Source: Bacillus cabrialesii (GTDB lineage Bacteria; Bacillota; Bacilli; Bacillales; Bacillaceae). Taken from it: DNA of 64,000 nucleotides. The stretch is from positions 3,703,001 to 3,767,000 of the forward strand of contig NZ_CP096889.1 in NCBI RefSeq assembly GCF_004124315.2. Reading direction: 5' to 3'. The notes beneath the pieces were generated by a model. It worked only from the letters and a program-made list of their open reading frames with translations, was not told the DNA's origin and ran no database searches. Made by a program: the position numbers and the translations under genes. Shown piece after piece: positions 44,361 through 53,358 of the stretch. The first letter of the stretch is position 1. Each line of letters opens with the position of its first letter.

Positions 44361-45863
44361 TTACAGAACACCCGAAAACAGACGGGCAAAGGATTCTTTT
44401 GTACGGTCAGCCATTCCCCTTTTATAAAAGCCGACAGGGCTGAGTTTTTCACTGTCCATCATATCCTCTTCGAAATGAGCTTCAAGTGTGCGGATCGCTT
44501 CGGCATCCGTGAAGAACACGTTCACTTCAAAGTTGAGCTGGAAGCTGCGCATGTCCATATTCGCGGTGCCGACAGAGGCGAGATCGCCATCAACGATCAA
44601 GACTTTTTGATGCATGAAGCCTTTTTGGTAAGAATACACTTCAATCCCCTCAAGAAGCAGCTCTGGGAAATAAGATCTTGACGCGTATTGCGTCAAAAAG
44701 CTGTCGTTCTTCTCCGGCACCATGACCCTTACCTCCACGCCTTTTGTCGCCGCTGCTTTCAGCGCCGTGCGAATGGACTCATTCGGGACAAAATAGGGCG
44801 TGGCGATCCATACTGATTTCTGTGCTGAAGAAATCATTTCATAATAAAGGTCGCTCATGCTTTCCTTCATGTCAGGACCTGTCGCGACAATTTGGTAAAT
44901 GCCCTCTCCCTCCACGGGAACCGGGGTATTGTACTCCTCCTGATCAATTAACACTTCATTGGAGACATATTCCCAATCGAGCATAAAAATGGCGTGAAGC
45001 GTTTGCACAATTTCTCCTTCCAGCCGCAGGTGCGTGTCTCTCCAAAACCCGATGTACGGATCTCTGCTGATATATTCCTTCCCGACGTTTAATCCGCCCA
45101 CAAAACCGATTTTCCCGTCGATAATCACGATTTTCCGGTGATTTCTGAAATTCAGCTTCTGGTTAAAAAATCCGTATTTCAGCGGAGAAAACGGAACGAT
45201 GTCCACTCCCGCTTGTTTCATGTTCATGATATCTCTTCCAGCCAGCTTGATGCTCCCTGCGGCATCATATAAAAACCGCACTTCGACTCCTTGGCGCGCT
45301 TTTTCCATCATAATGTCCATCATCCCGCGGCCGAGCATGTCTGATTTAAACATGTAGTATTCAATATGTATATAAGATTCCGCTTTCCTCATCGCTTTGA
45401 AGATGTCCGGAAAAGTTTCTTCGCCGTTTTTCAGCACTTTGATATTGCTTTTCGTATTGATATTCATATGGGCCGCCCTGATGGAATACGAAAAAAACCT
45501 TTCCTGATTGTCCTTCAGGCCTGTCACTTCCGGCGTTTCCTCCATGTGAAACAGCTTCCTGAGCTTTTCCCTGTTGTACATTCGTTTTGTCTTAAACAGC
45601 TTGCCCTTCACATAAAGCTGTCCGGAAAACAGATAAAACATGTAGCCGGCGATCGGAAAAAAGACAAGAATGTGGATCCATAACAGCGTGTGCTGTGAGG
45701 TGCGGTTTTCAAGAATTAACGAATAGATGCTGAAGAAAATAATGCTGACATAGCAAAGCAATCCTCCGTAAAACTCAAGCCTGGAAACCGGAAAAAACCA
45801 TATGACATACGCCCCGATGAGCATGATATATAAAAAGAAAAATTCCAGTCTCCTTTTCAGCAT
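44361..45863 (-). CDS. ywiE: Cardiolipin synthase paralog YwiE
   Basis: A 500-residue cardiolipin synthase-type protein. Two N-terminal transmembrane segments (residues about 8-28 and 33-78 with PLD_Ns-like linker YMFYLFSG) are followed by HKD motifs HRKIVIIDGKIGFVGG and HQKVLIVDGDLASVGTANMD. The ATG at 45863 follows GGAGA by eight bases. A sigma-B type promoter lies upstream, so a stress-specific role in membrane remodelling is likely. Distinct from clsB by length and two membrane segments. Confidence 0.91.
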   Translation of the reverse strand: MLKRRLEFFFLYIMLIGAYVIWFFPVSRLEFYGGLLCYVSIIFFSIYSLILENRTSQHTLLWIHILVFFPIAGYMFYLFSGQLYVKGKLFKTKRMYNREKLRKLFHMEETPEVTGLKDNQERFFSYSIRAAHMNINTKSNIKVLKNGEETFPDIFKAMRKAESYIHIEYYMFKSDMLGRGMMDIMMEKARQGVEVRFLYDAAGSIKLAGRDIMNMKQAGVDIVPFSPLKYGFFNQKLNFRNHRKIVIIDGKIGFVGGLNVGKEYISRDPYIGFWRDTHLRLEGEIVQTLHAIFMLDWEYVSNEVLIDQEEYNTPVPVEGEGIYQIVATGPDMKESMSDLYYEMISSAQKSVWIATPYFVPNESIRTALKAAATKGVEVRVMVPEKNDSFLTQYASRSYFPELLLEGIEVYSYQKGFMHQKVLIVDGDLASVGTANMDMRSFQLNFEVNVFFTDAEAIRTLEAHFEEDMMDSEKLSPVGFYKRGMADRTKESFARLFSGVL

Positions 45864-45899
45864 CCTGATTCTCTCCAATCTGATCCGATTACCACCGTA

Positions 45900-45925
45900 T
45901 TACCTCTTTTTTCTAATCTGTAAAC
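45900..45925 (-). promoter_or_regulatory. Putative sigma-B promoter of ywiE
   Basis: Minus-strand GTTTAC (45920-45925) and AGGTAA (45900-45905), 14 bases apart. They match sigma-B boxes GTTTAA and GGGTAA with one mismatch each. Confidence 0.6.
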
Positions 45926-45934
45926 CTTCTATGT

Positions 45935-45967
45935 AAAAAGCCTCTCCGCAAAACGCGGAAAGGCTTA
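45935..45967 (-). terminator. Terminator after the YitT-family gene
   Basis: AAGCCT-TCCGC and GCGGA-AGGCTT form an 11-base-pair stem with one mismatch and end in T-residues on the minus strand. The stop codon of the upstream gene is at its base. Confidence 0.87.
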
Positions 45968-46594
45968 TGATGAGGCTTCCTGAGATTGGCCGGGTGTGAT
46001 GTTCTGGAGCAAAGCCGGCTTGAGGGAGTAGCTGCCTTTGATTTTATTTTTGAAGAAGCCGACGATCAGGCCCGTGACCGCAATCGACACTAAGGAGAAG
46101 AGCCCTTTCAGCAATCCGACGGAGAAAATGCCGGCCAGCACTACACCAAAATCGAAGAGGAAATTAACCGTACCCGGATTCCACCCGCAGCGCTTTTGCA
46201 GAAATAAAGCGAGGATATTGGCGCCGCCGAGCGATGCTTGATGATAAAACATGAGCGACAAGCCGAACCCGATCAGCGCACCGCCGCAAATCGAACCGGC
46301 GAGCGGTGAAAAAGAGACAGACGGCAGCCAGTGATCCGCGCTTGTAAACAGAGTCAGCGCTGTGACTGCAAAAACGGTGGATAGAGTGAATTTGATGCCC
46401 ATTCTGACGAAAGAAAATACATAAAACGGGATATTGATCAGAAAGAAGATAATGGCAAACGAGGAATGAAACAAGTATGTCAGGCTTAGTGACAGTCCGG
46501 CCGTGCCGCCGGTTAATACATGAGAATGTCTGAGTGTCAGGACCCCGGCGCTTGTCATCAGACAAGCAGTTAAAATGAGTAAAATCCGCTTCAT
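45965..46594 (-). CDS. YitT/YczE-type five-helix membrane protein
   Basis: A 209-residue integral membrane protein with about five to six hydrophobic segments. The family signature HVLTGGTAGLSLSLTYLF lies near residues 25-42, and HQASLGGANILALFLQKR lies near residues 121-138. This places it in the YitT (DUF161) family, in a form lacking the soluble C-terminal DUF2179 domain. AAGGAGAG precedes the ATG by eight bases, and it has its own terminators on both sides. I do not remember a gene at this place between ywiE and narI in B. subtilis 168, so it may be an accessory gene. Function unknown; transport of a small solute is a guess. Confidence 0.83.
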   Translation of the reverse strand: MKRILLILTACLMTSAGVLTLRHSHVLTGGTAGLSLSLTYLFHSSFAIIFFLINIPFYVFSFVRMGIKFTLSTVFAVTALTLFTSADHWLPSVSFSPLAGSICGGALIGFGLSLMFYHQASLGGANILALFLQKRCGWNPGTVNFLFDFGVVLAGIFSVGLLKGLFSLVSIAVTGLIVGFFKNKIKGSYSLKPALLQNITPGQSQEASS

Positions 46595-46710
46595 TCTTCA
46601 CTCTCCTTGTCAGATGATGTTATTTCCACATACAAACATAACAGGAATCCCCGCCGCCCAGCCATTACCTTGGCAGAAAATATCCTGCGTTTTTATTTTT
46701 TCATCTAGAT

Positions 46711-46740
46711 AAAAAAATCCCCCTCTTGCAGGGGGGATTT
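46711..46740 (-). terminator. Terminator of the narGHJI operon
   Basis: AAAATCCCCC and GGGGGGATTTT pair around a seven-base loop with a T-run on the minus strand, immediately after the narI stop. Confidence 0.94.
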
Positions 46741-47412
46741 TCACGAGCGTTTCCGATATACAACATAGCTTCGGGTCAGATACTTGAGCGGCAGGCTGAA
46801 CACGTGAACCAATCTCGTAAACGGCCACAGCATAAAAACGACGTATCCGATAAAGATATGAAACTTAAACCATAACGGGACACTCTCCATCAAAGAGGCG
46901 TCAGGCCTGAACAAAACGATTTCCCTAAACCACGGCCCGACTGTTGTCCGGTAATCAAATCCTTTCGAATCAATGTTGAGAAACGTGGCCGCAACGCCTG
47001 ACAGCATCATGAACAGCAGCAGGAGGAGCGTAAGGATATCCGATGGCGAGCTCGTTTTGCGGATTCTTTTGTCAAACAGCCTTCTGTACGCCAGGATGAC
47101 AAGTCCGGTACATGCCGCGATGCCCGCCGGCAAGCCAGCGCCGATCGCTATTTTGTGATACATATGCTCTGAAATGCCAAGGGAAGCATACACGCCTTCC
47201 GGGATCAGAATTCCCATGACATGCCCGCCGACGACGCACAGCAGTCCCCAGTGAAAAAGTGTGCTGCCCGCGGCGAGTTTTTTCTTTTCTAACAGCTCGC
47301 TTGATTTCGCCGTCCAGCCAAATTGGTCATGCTGGTAGCGGTAAATATGGCCGCCGATAAAGATTGTCAATACAATGTATGGCATAACGCCCCAAAGGAT
47401 CTGCCCGCTCAT
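46741..47412 (-). CDS. narI: Respiratory nitrate reductase gamma subunit (cytochrome b)
   Basis: The 223-residue membrane anchor of nitrate reductase, which takes electrons from menaquinol through two b hemes. Five hydrophobic segments and paired His residues (GGHIYRYQHDQFGW, FHWGLLCVVGGHVMG, KFHIFIGYVVFMLWPFTRLVHVF) are visible. It overlaps the narJ stop by four bases. Last gene of the nar operon, followed by a strong terminator. Confidence 0.96.
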   Translation of the reverse strand: MSGQILWGVMPYIVLTIFIGGHIYRYQHDQFGWTAKSSELLEKKKLAAGSTLFHWGLLCVVGGHVMGILIPEGVYASLGISEHMYHKIAIGAGLPAGIAACTGLVILAYRRLFDKRIRKTSSPSDILTLLLLLFMMLSGVAATFLNIDSKGFDYRTTVGPWFREIVLFRPDASLMESVPLWFKFHIFIGYVVFMLWPFTRLVHVFSLPLKYLTRSYVVYRKRS

Positions 47413-47966
47413 GCCTGAACAGCCCCTTCTTCAGTGCTTTCACGCACACCGATGTTTTCCAGCGCGGCCAGCAGCACGTGCAGCAACTCAGCGTATATGC
47501 TGTCATTTTTTTCGAGGCGGGATGCAAGCTCCCTCACATTGGACAGATATTTTCCAAACACGCTTCTCGCTGCTTCAGCCTCCGCAACCGCGGCAAATTC
47601 CAGCATAAGCGGCAGATAATCTGGCAGTTCTTTCTCTGTCGGAAGGAAACCGGATTGCTGGTAGGTGTTTTTTAAATGCAGCAATTCAATGCCGCGTTCC
47701 CTTTGCTCGCCTGAGTTGAAGTATGTGACGTACATATTCGTTTTTTTCCCGAAGTCAAACGTGTAGACATAGTGTTCAATCAGCGCTTCTGGTGTAAAAC
47801 AGGCTGACGCCTCGAAAAAGCGCAGCAGTTTCTCACGGATTTGCTGATTGCCAATTTCATGGATAAGAGCCTTCCAATCGGGAAGCTCGGCTCTCCACTC
47901 TTCATCCGGATAAGACAGAAGACAGGAAAGAGCGGAGAACGTGATTTGCCGGTCTGTGGTGTTCAT
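47409..47966 (-). CDS. narJ: Nitrate reductase assembly chaperone NarJ
   Basis: A 185-residue all-helical TorD/NarJ-family chaperone that guides molybdenum-cofactor insertion into NarG and membrane attachment. Conserved segments are FSALSCLLSYPDEEW, YVYTFDFGKKTNMYVTYF and PLMLEFAA. I use the ATG at 47966 (MNTTDRQ), eight bases after AGGTG; an upstream in-frame start would overlap that site. It overlaps narI by four bases. It is an assembly factor, not a part of the finished enzyme. Confidence 0.94.
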   Translation of the reverse strand: MNTTDRQITFSALSCLLSYPDEEWRAELPDWKALIHEIGNQQIREKLLRFFEASACFTPEALIEHYVYTFDFGKKTNMYVTYFNSGEQRERGIELLHLKNTYQQSGFLPTEKELPDYLPLMLEFAAVAEAEAARSVFGKYLSNVRELASRLEKNDSIYAELLHVLLAALENIGVRESTEEGAVQA

Positions 47967-47991
47967 CTTGTTACACCTCATTTATCAAAAG

Positions 47992-49455
47992 TTAGAAACA
48001 AGAGCCAGGGCCGCCTGAAAATGATAAGCCGCAGCTTCCTTGTTCAGCGTATAAATCAGACACTTCTTCTCGATGGCTGCTCGGAATCACAAAGCGGTCA
48101 TCATATTTGGCGATCGCAAGCAGCCGATACATGTCTTCAATTTGCTGTTCTGTTAAGCCGACACTGGAGATCAGTTCCGGGTCGATTGATTTATTCGTCT
48201 GGACCGCTCTCATATACTGGCGCATGACAGACATTTTCTTTAACGTCGACCGAATATGATCCGTATCACCAGCCGTTAACAGCTGCGCCAAATAGTCAAT
48301 CGGAATTCTCATTTGGTCGATGGCCGGAAAAATATCTTCCGCCGTTTGCTGGCTGCCTTTTCCTTCAAAGAGATTCATAATCGGGCTCAGCGGCGGAATG
48401 TACCAAACCATCGGCAGTGTGCGGTACTCAGGGTGAAGCGGCAGCGCAATCTTCCAATCTATGATCATTTTATAGATCGGCGATTGCTGCGCGGCCTCTA
48501 TCCATTCAGCCGGGATGCCTTGTTCTTTTGCCAATTTGGCAACCTCAGGATCATTCGGATCAAGAAAAACGTCCAATTGGGAATGGTAGAGATCCTTTTC
48601 ATTTTCAACAGATGCCGCTTCCTCCACTTTGTCCGCGTCATACAGCATGACACCGAGATAGCGGATTCTGCCTACACACGTTTCAGAGCAAATGGTCGGC
48701 AGCCCCGCCTCCAAGCGCGGAAAGCAGAGTGTGCATTTTTCCGCTTTGTTCGTTTGCCAGTTAAAATAGACTTTTTTATAAGGACAGGATGAAACGCAAT
48801 ATCTCCATGAACGGCATGCGTTTTGATCCACAAGCACAATGCCGTCTTCCTCGCGTTTGTACATAGCGCCGGACGGGCAGGATGAAACGCACGCCGGATT
48901 GATGCAGTGCTCACAAATACGCGGCAGATACATCATAAAGACCTCATCGAATTCTGTTTTGATCGACTCCTCCATCTTTTGCACGTTTGGATCTTCAAGC
49001 CCCGTAATGTGGCCGCCTGCGAGATCATCCTCCCAGTTCGGGCCCCATTCGATATTCATGAAATCCCCCGTCAAGGACGATTTCGGCCGTGCCACCGGCT
49101 GGTGTTTTTTCTGCGGGCTGTTTGTTAATGTTTCATAATCATAGTTCCAAGGTTCATAGTAATCATCAATCGTCGGCTGGTTCGGATTATAGAAAAGGCC
49201 TGCAAGCCGATTCGTTTTCGGGCCTGATTTCAGTTCAAGCTTCCCTTTTTTCAATGTCCAGCCGCCTTTATATTTGTCCTGGTCCTCCCATTGCTTGGGG
49301 TAGCCGATGCCCGGCTTTGTTTCTACATTATTAAAGTACATATATTCCGCACCGGAACGGTTTGTCCACGTATTTTTGCAGGTAACGCTGCACGTGTGGC
49401 AGCCGATGCATTTATCCAAGTTCATGACCATACCGATTTGCGCTTTAATCTTCAA
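47992..49455 (-). CDS. narH: Respiratory nitrate reductase beta subunit
   Basis: The 487-residue iron-sulfur wire of nitrate reductase. The first cluster motif C16-IG-C19-HT-C22-SVT-C26 and further Cys groups (CEHCINPACVSSCPSGAMYKR, CRSWRYCVSSCPYKK, CTLCFPRLEAGLPTICSETC) give three [4Fe-4S] and one [3Fe-4S]; the Trp in CRSWRYC is the usual 3Fe-cluster replacement. The start lies 11 bases inside the end of narG, so translation is coupled. Confidence 0.96.
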   Translation of the reverse strand: MKIKAQIGMVMNLDKCIGCHTCSVTCKNTWTNRSGAEYMYFNNVETKPGIGYPKQWEDQDKYKGGWTLKKGKLELKSGPKTNRLAGLFYNPNQPTIDDYYEPWNYDYETLTNSPQKKHQPVARPKSSLTGDFMNIEWGPNWEDDLAGGHITGLEDPNVQKMEESIKTEFDEVFMMYLPRICEHCINPACVSSCPSGAMYKREEDGIVLVDQNACRSWRYCVSSCPYKKVYFNWQTNKAEKCTLCFPRLEAGLPTICSETCVGRIRYLGVMLYDADKVEEAASVENEKDLYHSQLDVFLDPNDPEVAKLAKEQGIPAEWIEAAQQSPIYKMIIDWKIALPLHPEYRTLPMVWYIPPLSPIMNLFEGKGSQQTAEDIFPAIDQMRIPIDYLAQLLTAGDTDHIRSTLKKMSVMRQYMRAVQTNKSIDPELISSVGLTEQQIEDMYRLLAIAKYDDRFVIPSSHREEVSDLYAEQGSCGLSFSGGPGSCF

Positions 49456-52400
49456 GCCAATCGACCTCCTTCAGCTTGCGGATGACGACATTCAGGTCGC
49501 GCTGATTCCCTGTTGGACCGTAATAGTTAAAGCCGTAGCTGAGCTGGGCATAGCCCCCGATCATCTGTGTCGGCTTGACGTGAATCCTTGTCGGGCTGTT
49601 GTGGGTGCCTCCGCGGTTATTCGTCAGTTTTGTGCCGGGCACGTTGATGTGGCGGTCCTGGGCATGGTGCATAAACGCCATTCCTTTAGGAATCCGGTGG
49701 GACAAAACCGCTCTCGCGACGACAACACCGTTTCGGTTGAAGCATTCAATCCAATCGTTGTCTTTGATATCCGTGTCCTCTGCGTCATCTTTATTCATCC
49801 ACACGGTCGGTCCGCCGCGGAACAGCGTCAGCATCGGCAGGGAATCAAAATACATGCTGTGGACGGACCATTTATTGTGCGGCGTCAAATAATTAAGGAC
49901 GATTTCTTTGCCCTCTTGATCAGGCCGCTTGCTTAGGAACGGACGATGCTGGAGGATCGGTTTAAATGTCGCCATCGTTTCACCGAATTCCATCATCAGT
50001 TCATGATCGACATAATAAGATTGTCTGCCGGTCAGTGTTCGCCACGGGATTAATTTTTCTACGTTCGTCGTAAACGGCGAGTACCTGCGCCCTCCTTTTT
50101 CCGAGCCGGTAAATGCCGGAGACGTGATGACCGTTTTCGGCTGAGCTGTAATTTGGTCGAACGTAAAGCATTCTTCCTCCCGTTCTTCCGCCAGGTCTTT
50201 CAGCTTCAGGTTTGTGATGTTTTCAAGCGATTCCCAAGCTTTCACGGCGACTTTTCCATTTGAAGTGGACGATAGGGTTAAAATCGCTTCTGCCGCCTGC
50301 TTCGCTTCACTTATATTCGGACATCCCTTTGCGACGCTGTCCGAGGTGATTTCTCCCAATCTCTTTTTGAGTGATTCATATTCATCGGCTATCGACCAGC
50401 TCATTCCTTTTGTTCCGCTCGGTTTTAAACCGGCGTAAGGCCCGAGCGCGGTCATTTTATGAAAGATATGCTTGTAATCCCGTTCAACGACTTGGATGTT
50501 CGGCATCGTTTTTCCCGGAATGGCTTCACATTCGCCTTTGCTCCAGTCATTGATTTTGCCGAACGGCTGGGCCAACTCCTGCATCGTGTCGTGGAGGAGC
50601 GGCGTCGCGACCACTTCTTTCACCGGCTCCATATCGACTTCTTCCGCCAGATCGGAAACGGCTTTAGACAGAGCCTTGAAAATATCCCAGTCTGACTTCG
50701 ATTCCCACGGAGCCGAAATAGCCGGAGCAAAAGGATGAATGAACGGGTGCATATCCGTGCTGCTGAGATCGTGTTTTTCATACCATGTCGCCGCCGGCAG
50801 CACGATATCGGAATACAGCGCCGTACCCGCCATTCGAAAATCAAGATTGATTAATAAGTCGAGCTTCCCTTCCGGCGCCTGCTCCCGCCATTTGATTTCT
50901 TCAGGGCGGATGCTGTCGCTGTCGTCATTCATCAAACCGTTCGTCGTCCCCAAAAGATGCTTAAGAAAATATTCATGCCCTTTTCCTGAGCTGGAGATCA
51001 GATTTGCCCGCCATACGAAGAGATTCCTTGGAAAATTGGCTTCATTGTCGGGATCTTCAATCGCGAATGACAGTTTTTTCTCTTGAAGCTGTGAGGCCAC
51101 GTACGCACCGACGTCTTTCGGTGTTGCCGCCCCCGCTCTTTCAGCTTCCTTGTATAGATCAATGCCGTTTTTATTGAATGTCGGGTAGGACGGCAGCCAC
51201 CCTAACCGCGCCGCCAGCACATTGTAATCGGCGTGATGCTTGTAGCGGGAGGACGCTGCGATCGGTGAAGCCAAGTCACTGATCGGCTGGTCTTCGTAAC
51301 GCCACTGGTCTGTCGCAAAGTAGAAAAACGAGGTGCCGTTTTGCAGCTTGGGCACACCCTCCCAATCCTTTGCATTGGCAATCGTCTGCCATCCTTCAGC
51401 AGGACGGAGCTTTTCCTGCCCCACGTAATGAGCCCAGCCTCCGCCGTTTACGCCTTGGGCGCCTACCAGCAAAACAAGATTTAACACCGCGCGGTAGATT
51501 GTGTCGGAGTTGAACCAGTGGTTGATCCCCGCCCCTACGATAATCATGGACCGGCCGTCTGTATCGATCGCATTTTGAGCGAACTCTCTGGCAATCTGAA
51601 TAACGGCTTCTTTTTTGATTCCTGTCATCTGTTCCTGCCAGCCAGGCGTAAACGGCTCAGGGTCATCATAAGAGACAGCGGATTGTTCACCGATACCCCG
51701 GTTCACTCCGTAGTTGGCCAGTATCAAGTCAAACACGGTTGTGACACATACTTCTTCACCGTTCAGGTCCAGTTTTTTAATAGGAAGATCCCGCTCAAGC
51801 ACTTTATTTCCGTCATTTGAAAAATACGGAATGCGCACCGTACCGATTTCGTCCTCTATTCCGAGCACAGAGAGACGGGGTTCAATCGGCTCTCCGGTTT
51901 CTTCATCAATCATATGCAGGTTCCATTTCTGCTGCCCGTCCCAGCGGGAGCCCATTGTCCCTTGCGGTATGGCAAACGCGCCTGTCTGTTCATCCCAGAC
52001 CGCAGGCTTCCATTGATCATTTTTTGTCTGCCGCCCGATGTCCTTTGCATGCAGAAACCGCCCTGCTGTGTATACGCCATTTTCTTTTGACAGAGTGACG
52101 AGGAATGGAAAATCGGTGTATTGCTTCGCGTACTCAGTGAAACGTTCCGTCTCTTGATTCACGTAAAACTCCTGCAAAATGACGTGACCCATTGCCATCG
52201 CAAGCGCTCCGTCAGTCCCTTGGCGGATACTCAGCCAGTCATCCGCGAACTTTGAGGATTCCGCAAAATCCGGACTGATCGAAATGACCTTAGCCCCTTT
52301 ATAGCGGGCCTCCGCCAAAAAGTGCGCGTCAGGGGTTCTCGTTAACGGAACGTTGGAGCCCCATGTGATGATATAGCCTGAATTGTACCAATCACTGCTT

Positions 52401-53131
52401 TCCGGTACGTCCGTCTGGTCACCCCAAATTTGCGGGGACGCCGGCGGAAGATCCGCATACCAGTCATAAAAACTGAGCATAGGGCCGCCGATTAACGACA
52501 TAAACCGTGAGCCTGATGCGTGGCTGATCATGGACATGGCCGGAATAGGAGAAAAGCCGACATTCCGGTCAGGCCCGTATTTCATGACTGTATACAGCAG
52601 AGAGGCTGAAATCAGCTTCAGCACCTCCGGCCATTCAGCGCGGACAAAACCGCCTTTCCCTCTTGCCTGTTTATAGGACTTCGCTTTTTCAGGGTTTTCA
52701 ACGATTGATTTCCAGGCTTCGAGCGGATTTTGATGAGCCTGCAATGCTTCCCGCCACAAATTGATCAGCACACCGCGCACGTATGGGTATTTCACACGAA
52801 GCGGACTGTAGATATACCATGAAAAACTGGCCCCCCGCGGACAGCCTCTCGGTTCGAAATCAGGCATATCCGGGCCTGTTGATGGGTAATTCAAGTTTTG
52901 TCCTTCCCACGTGACAATTCCGTTTTTCACATAAATATTCCAGCTGCAAGACCCTGTGCAGTTGACGCCGTGGGTGGAGCGAACGACTTTGTCGTACTGC
53001 CATCTGTTTCTGTATACATTCTCCCAATCGCGATCTTCGCGGGTGGTTTGGCTGTGTTTATTAGAATGGTGTTCTATAGGAGAGAAATAGTTCAATCTCC
53101 TAAACAACGGACTCATTTTCTTTTTCTTCAT
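49445..53131 (-). CDS. narG: Respiratory nitrate reductase alpha subunit
   Basis: The 1228-residue catalytic subunit, reducing nitrate to nitrite at a molybdenum bis-MGD centre on the cytoplasmic side. The N-terminal FS0 cluster uses H54, C58, C62 and C97 (STHGVNCTGSCSW, EPRGCPRGASFSW), the His-plus-three-Cys set of NarG. The Asp ligand region is GDQTDVPESSDWYNSGYIITWGSN. The N-terminus keeps an RRLNYF stretch resembling a decayed Tat signal. The first gene of narGHJI; a perfect Fnr box lies upstream. Confidence 0.97.
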   Translation of the reverse strand: MKKKKMSPLFRRLNYFSPIEHHSNKHSQTTREDRDWENVYRNRWQYDKVVRSTHGVNCTGSCSWNIYVKNGIVTWEGQNLNYPSTGPDMPDFEPRGCPRGASFSWYIYSPLRVKYPYVRGVLINLWREALQAHQNPLEAWKSIVENPEKAKSYKQARGKGGFVRAEWPEVLKLISASLLYTVMKYGPDRNVGFSPIPAMSMISHASGSRFMSLIGGPMLSFYDWYADLPPASPQIWGDQTDVPESSDWYNSGYIITWGSNVPLTRTPDAHFLAEARYKGAKVISISPDFAESSKFADDWLSIRQGTDGALAMAMGHVILQEFYVNQETERFTEYAKQYTDFPFLVTLSKENGVYTAGRFLHAKDIGRQTKNDQWKPAVWDEQTGAFAIPQGTMGSRWDGQQKWNLHMIDEETGEPIEPRLSVLGIEDEIGTVRIPYFSNDGNKVLERDLPIKKLDLNGEEVCVTTVFDLILANYGVNRGIGEQSAVSYDDPEPFTPGWQEQMTGIKKEAVIQIAREFAQNAIDTDGRSMIIVGAGINHWFNSDTIYRAVLNLVLLVGAQGVNGGGWAHYVGQEKLRPAEGWQTIANAKDWEGVPKLQNGTSFFYFATDQWRYEDQPISDLASPIAASSRYKHHADYNVLAARLGWLPSYPTFNKNGIDLYKEAERAGAATPKDVGAYVASQLQEKKLSFAIEDPDNEANFPRNLFVWRANLISSSGKGHEYFLKHLLGTTNGLMNDDSDSIRPEEIKWREQAPEGKLDLLINLDFRMAGTALYSDIVLPAATWYEKHDLSSTDMHPFIHPFAPAISAPWESKSDWDIFKALSKAVSDLAEEVDMEPVKEVVATPLLHDTMQELAQPFGKINDWSKGECEAIPGKTMPNIQVVERDYKHIFHKMTALGPYAGLKPSGTKGMSWSIADEYESLKKRLGEITSDSVAKGCPNISEAKQAAEAILTLSSTSNGKVAVKAWESLENITNLKLKDLAEEREEECFTFDQITAQPKTVITSPAFTGSEKGGRRYSPFTTNVEKLIPWRTLTGRQSYYVDHELMMEFGETMATFKPILQHRPFLSKRPDQEGKEIVLNYLTPHNKWSVHSMYFDSLPMLTLFRGGPTVWMNKDDAEDTDIKDNDWIECFNRNGVVVARAVLSHRIPKGMAFMHHAQDRHINVPGTKLTNNRGGTHNSPTRIHVKPTQMIGGYAQLSYGFNYYGPTGNQRDLNVVIRKLKEVDWLED

Positions 53132-53169
53132 AAGAGTTCACTCCTTCCGAGTCAGGTGATGCTAAATTC

Positions 53170-53212
53170 ACTATAAACAGAGACAGCGCGTTCCCTTGTG
53201 AACTATGTCACA
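53170..53212 (-). promoter_or_regulatory. Fnr-dependent promoter of narGHJI
   Basis: TGTGAACTATGTCACA (53197-53212) is a perfect Fnr palindrome TGTGA-N6-TCACA. Minus-strand TATAGT (53170-53175) gives a start near 53163, so the box is centred at about -41.5, a class II activator position; there is no good -35. Confidence 0.88.
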
Positions 53213-53332
53213 CACTCTGCTTTTTTCACAAAATGTTCACAAAAAGGAGAAGGAAGGATTTTCACAGGATGTGATGAAGGGGCATTCAGGCAGGACGCCT
53301 GAGTCATTAGCCGCCTTCCATTCAAAGATCAA

Positions 53333-53358
53333 AAAAACCGGCTCTATTTAAGAGCCGG
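53333..53358 (-). terminator. Terminator of arfM containing its stop codon
   Basis: CCGGCTCT and AGAGCCGG pair, followed by a seven-base T-run on the minus strand. The arfM TAA lies in the loop, so the last codons form one arm. Confidence 0.9.

Noticed and set aside
49307..49936. 209-codon open frame on the plus strand
   Set aside because: It is antisense to the narH start and narG end, with no recognisable domain; a shadow of the nar genes.
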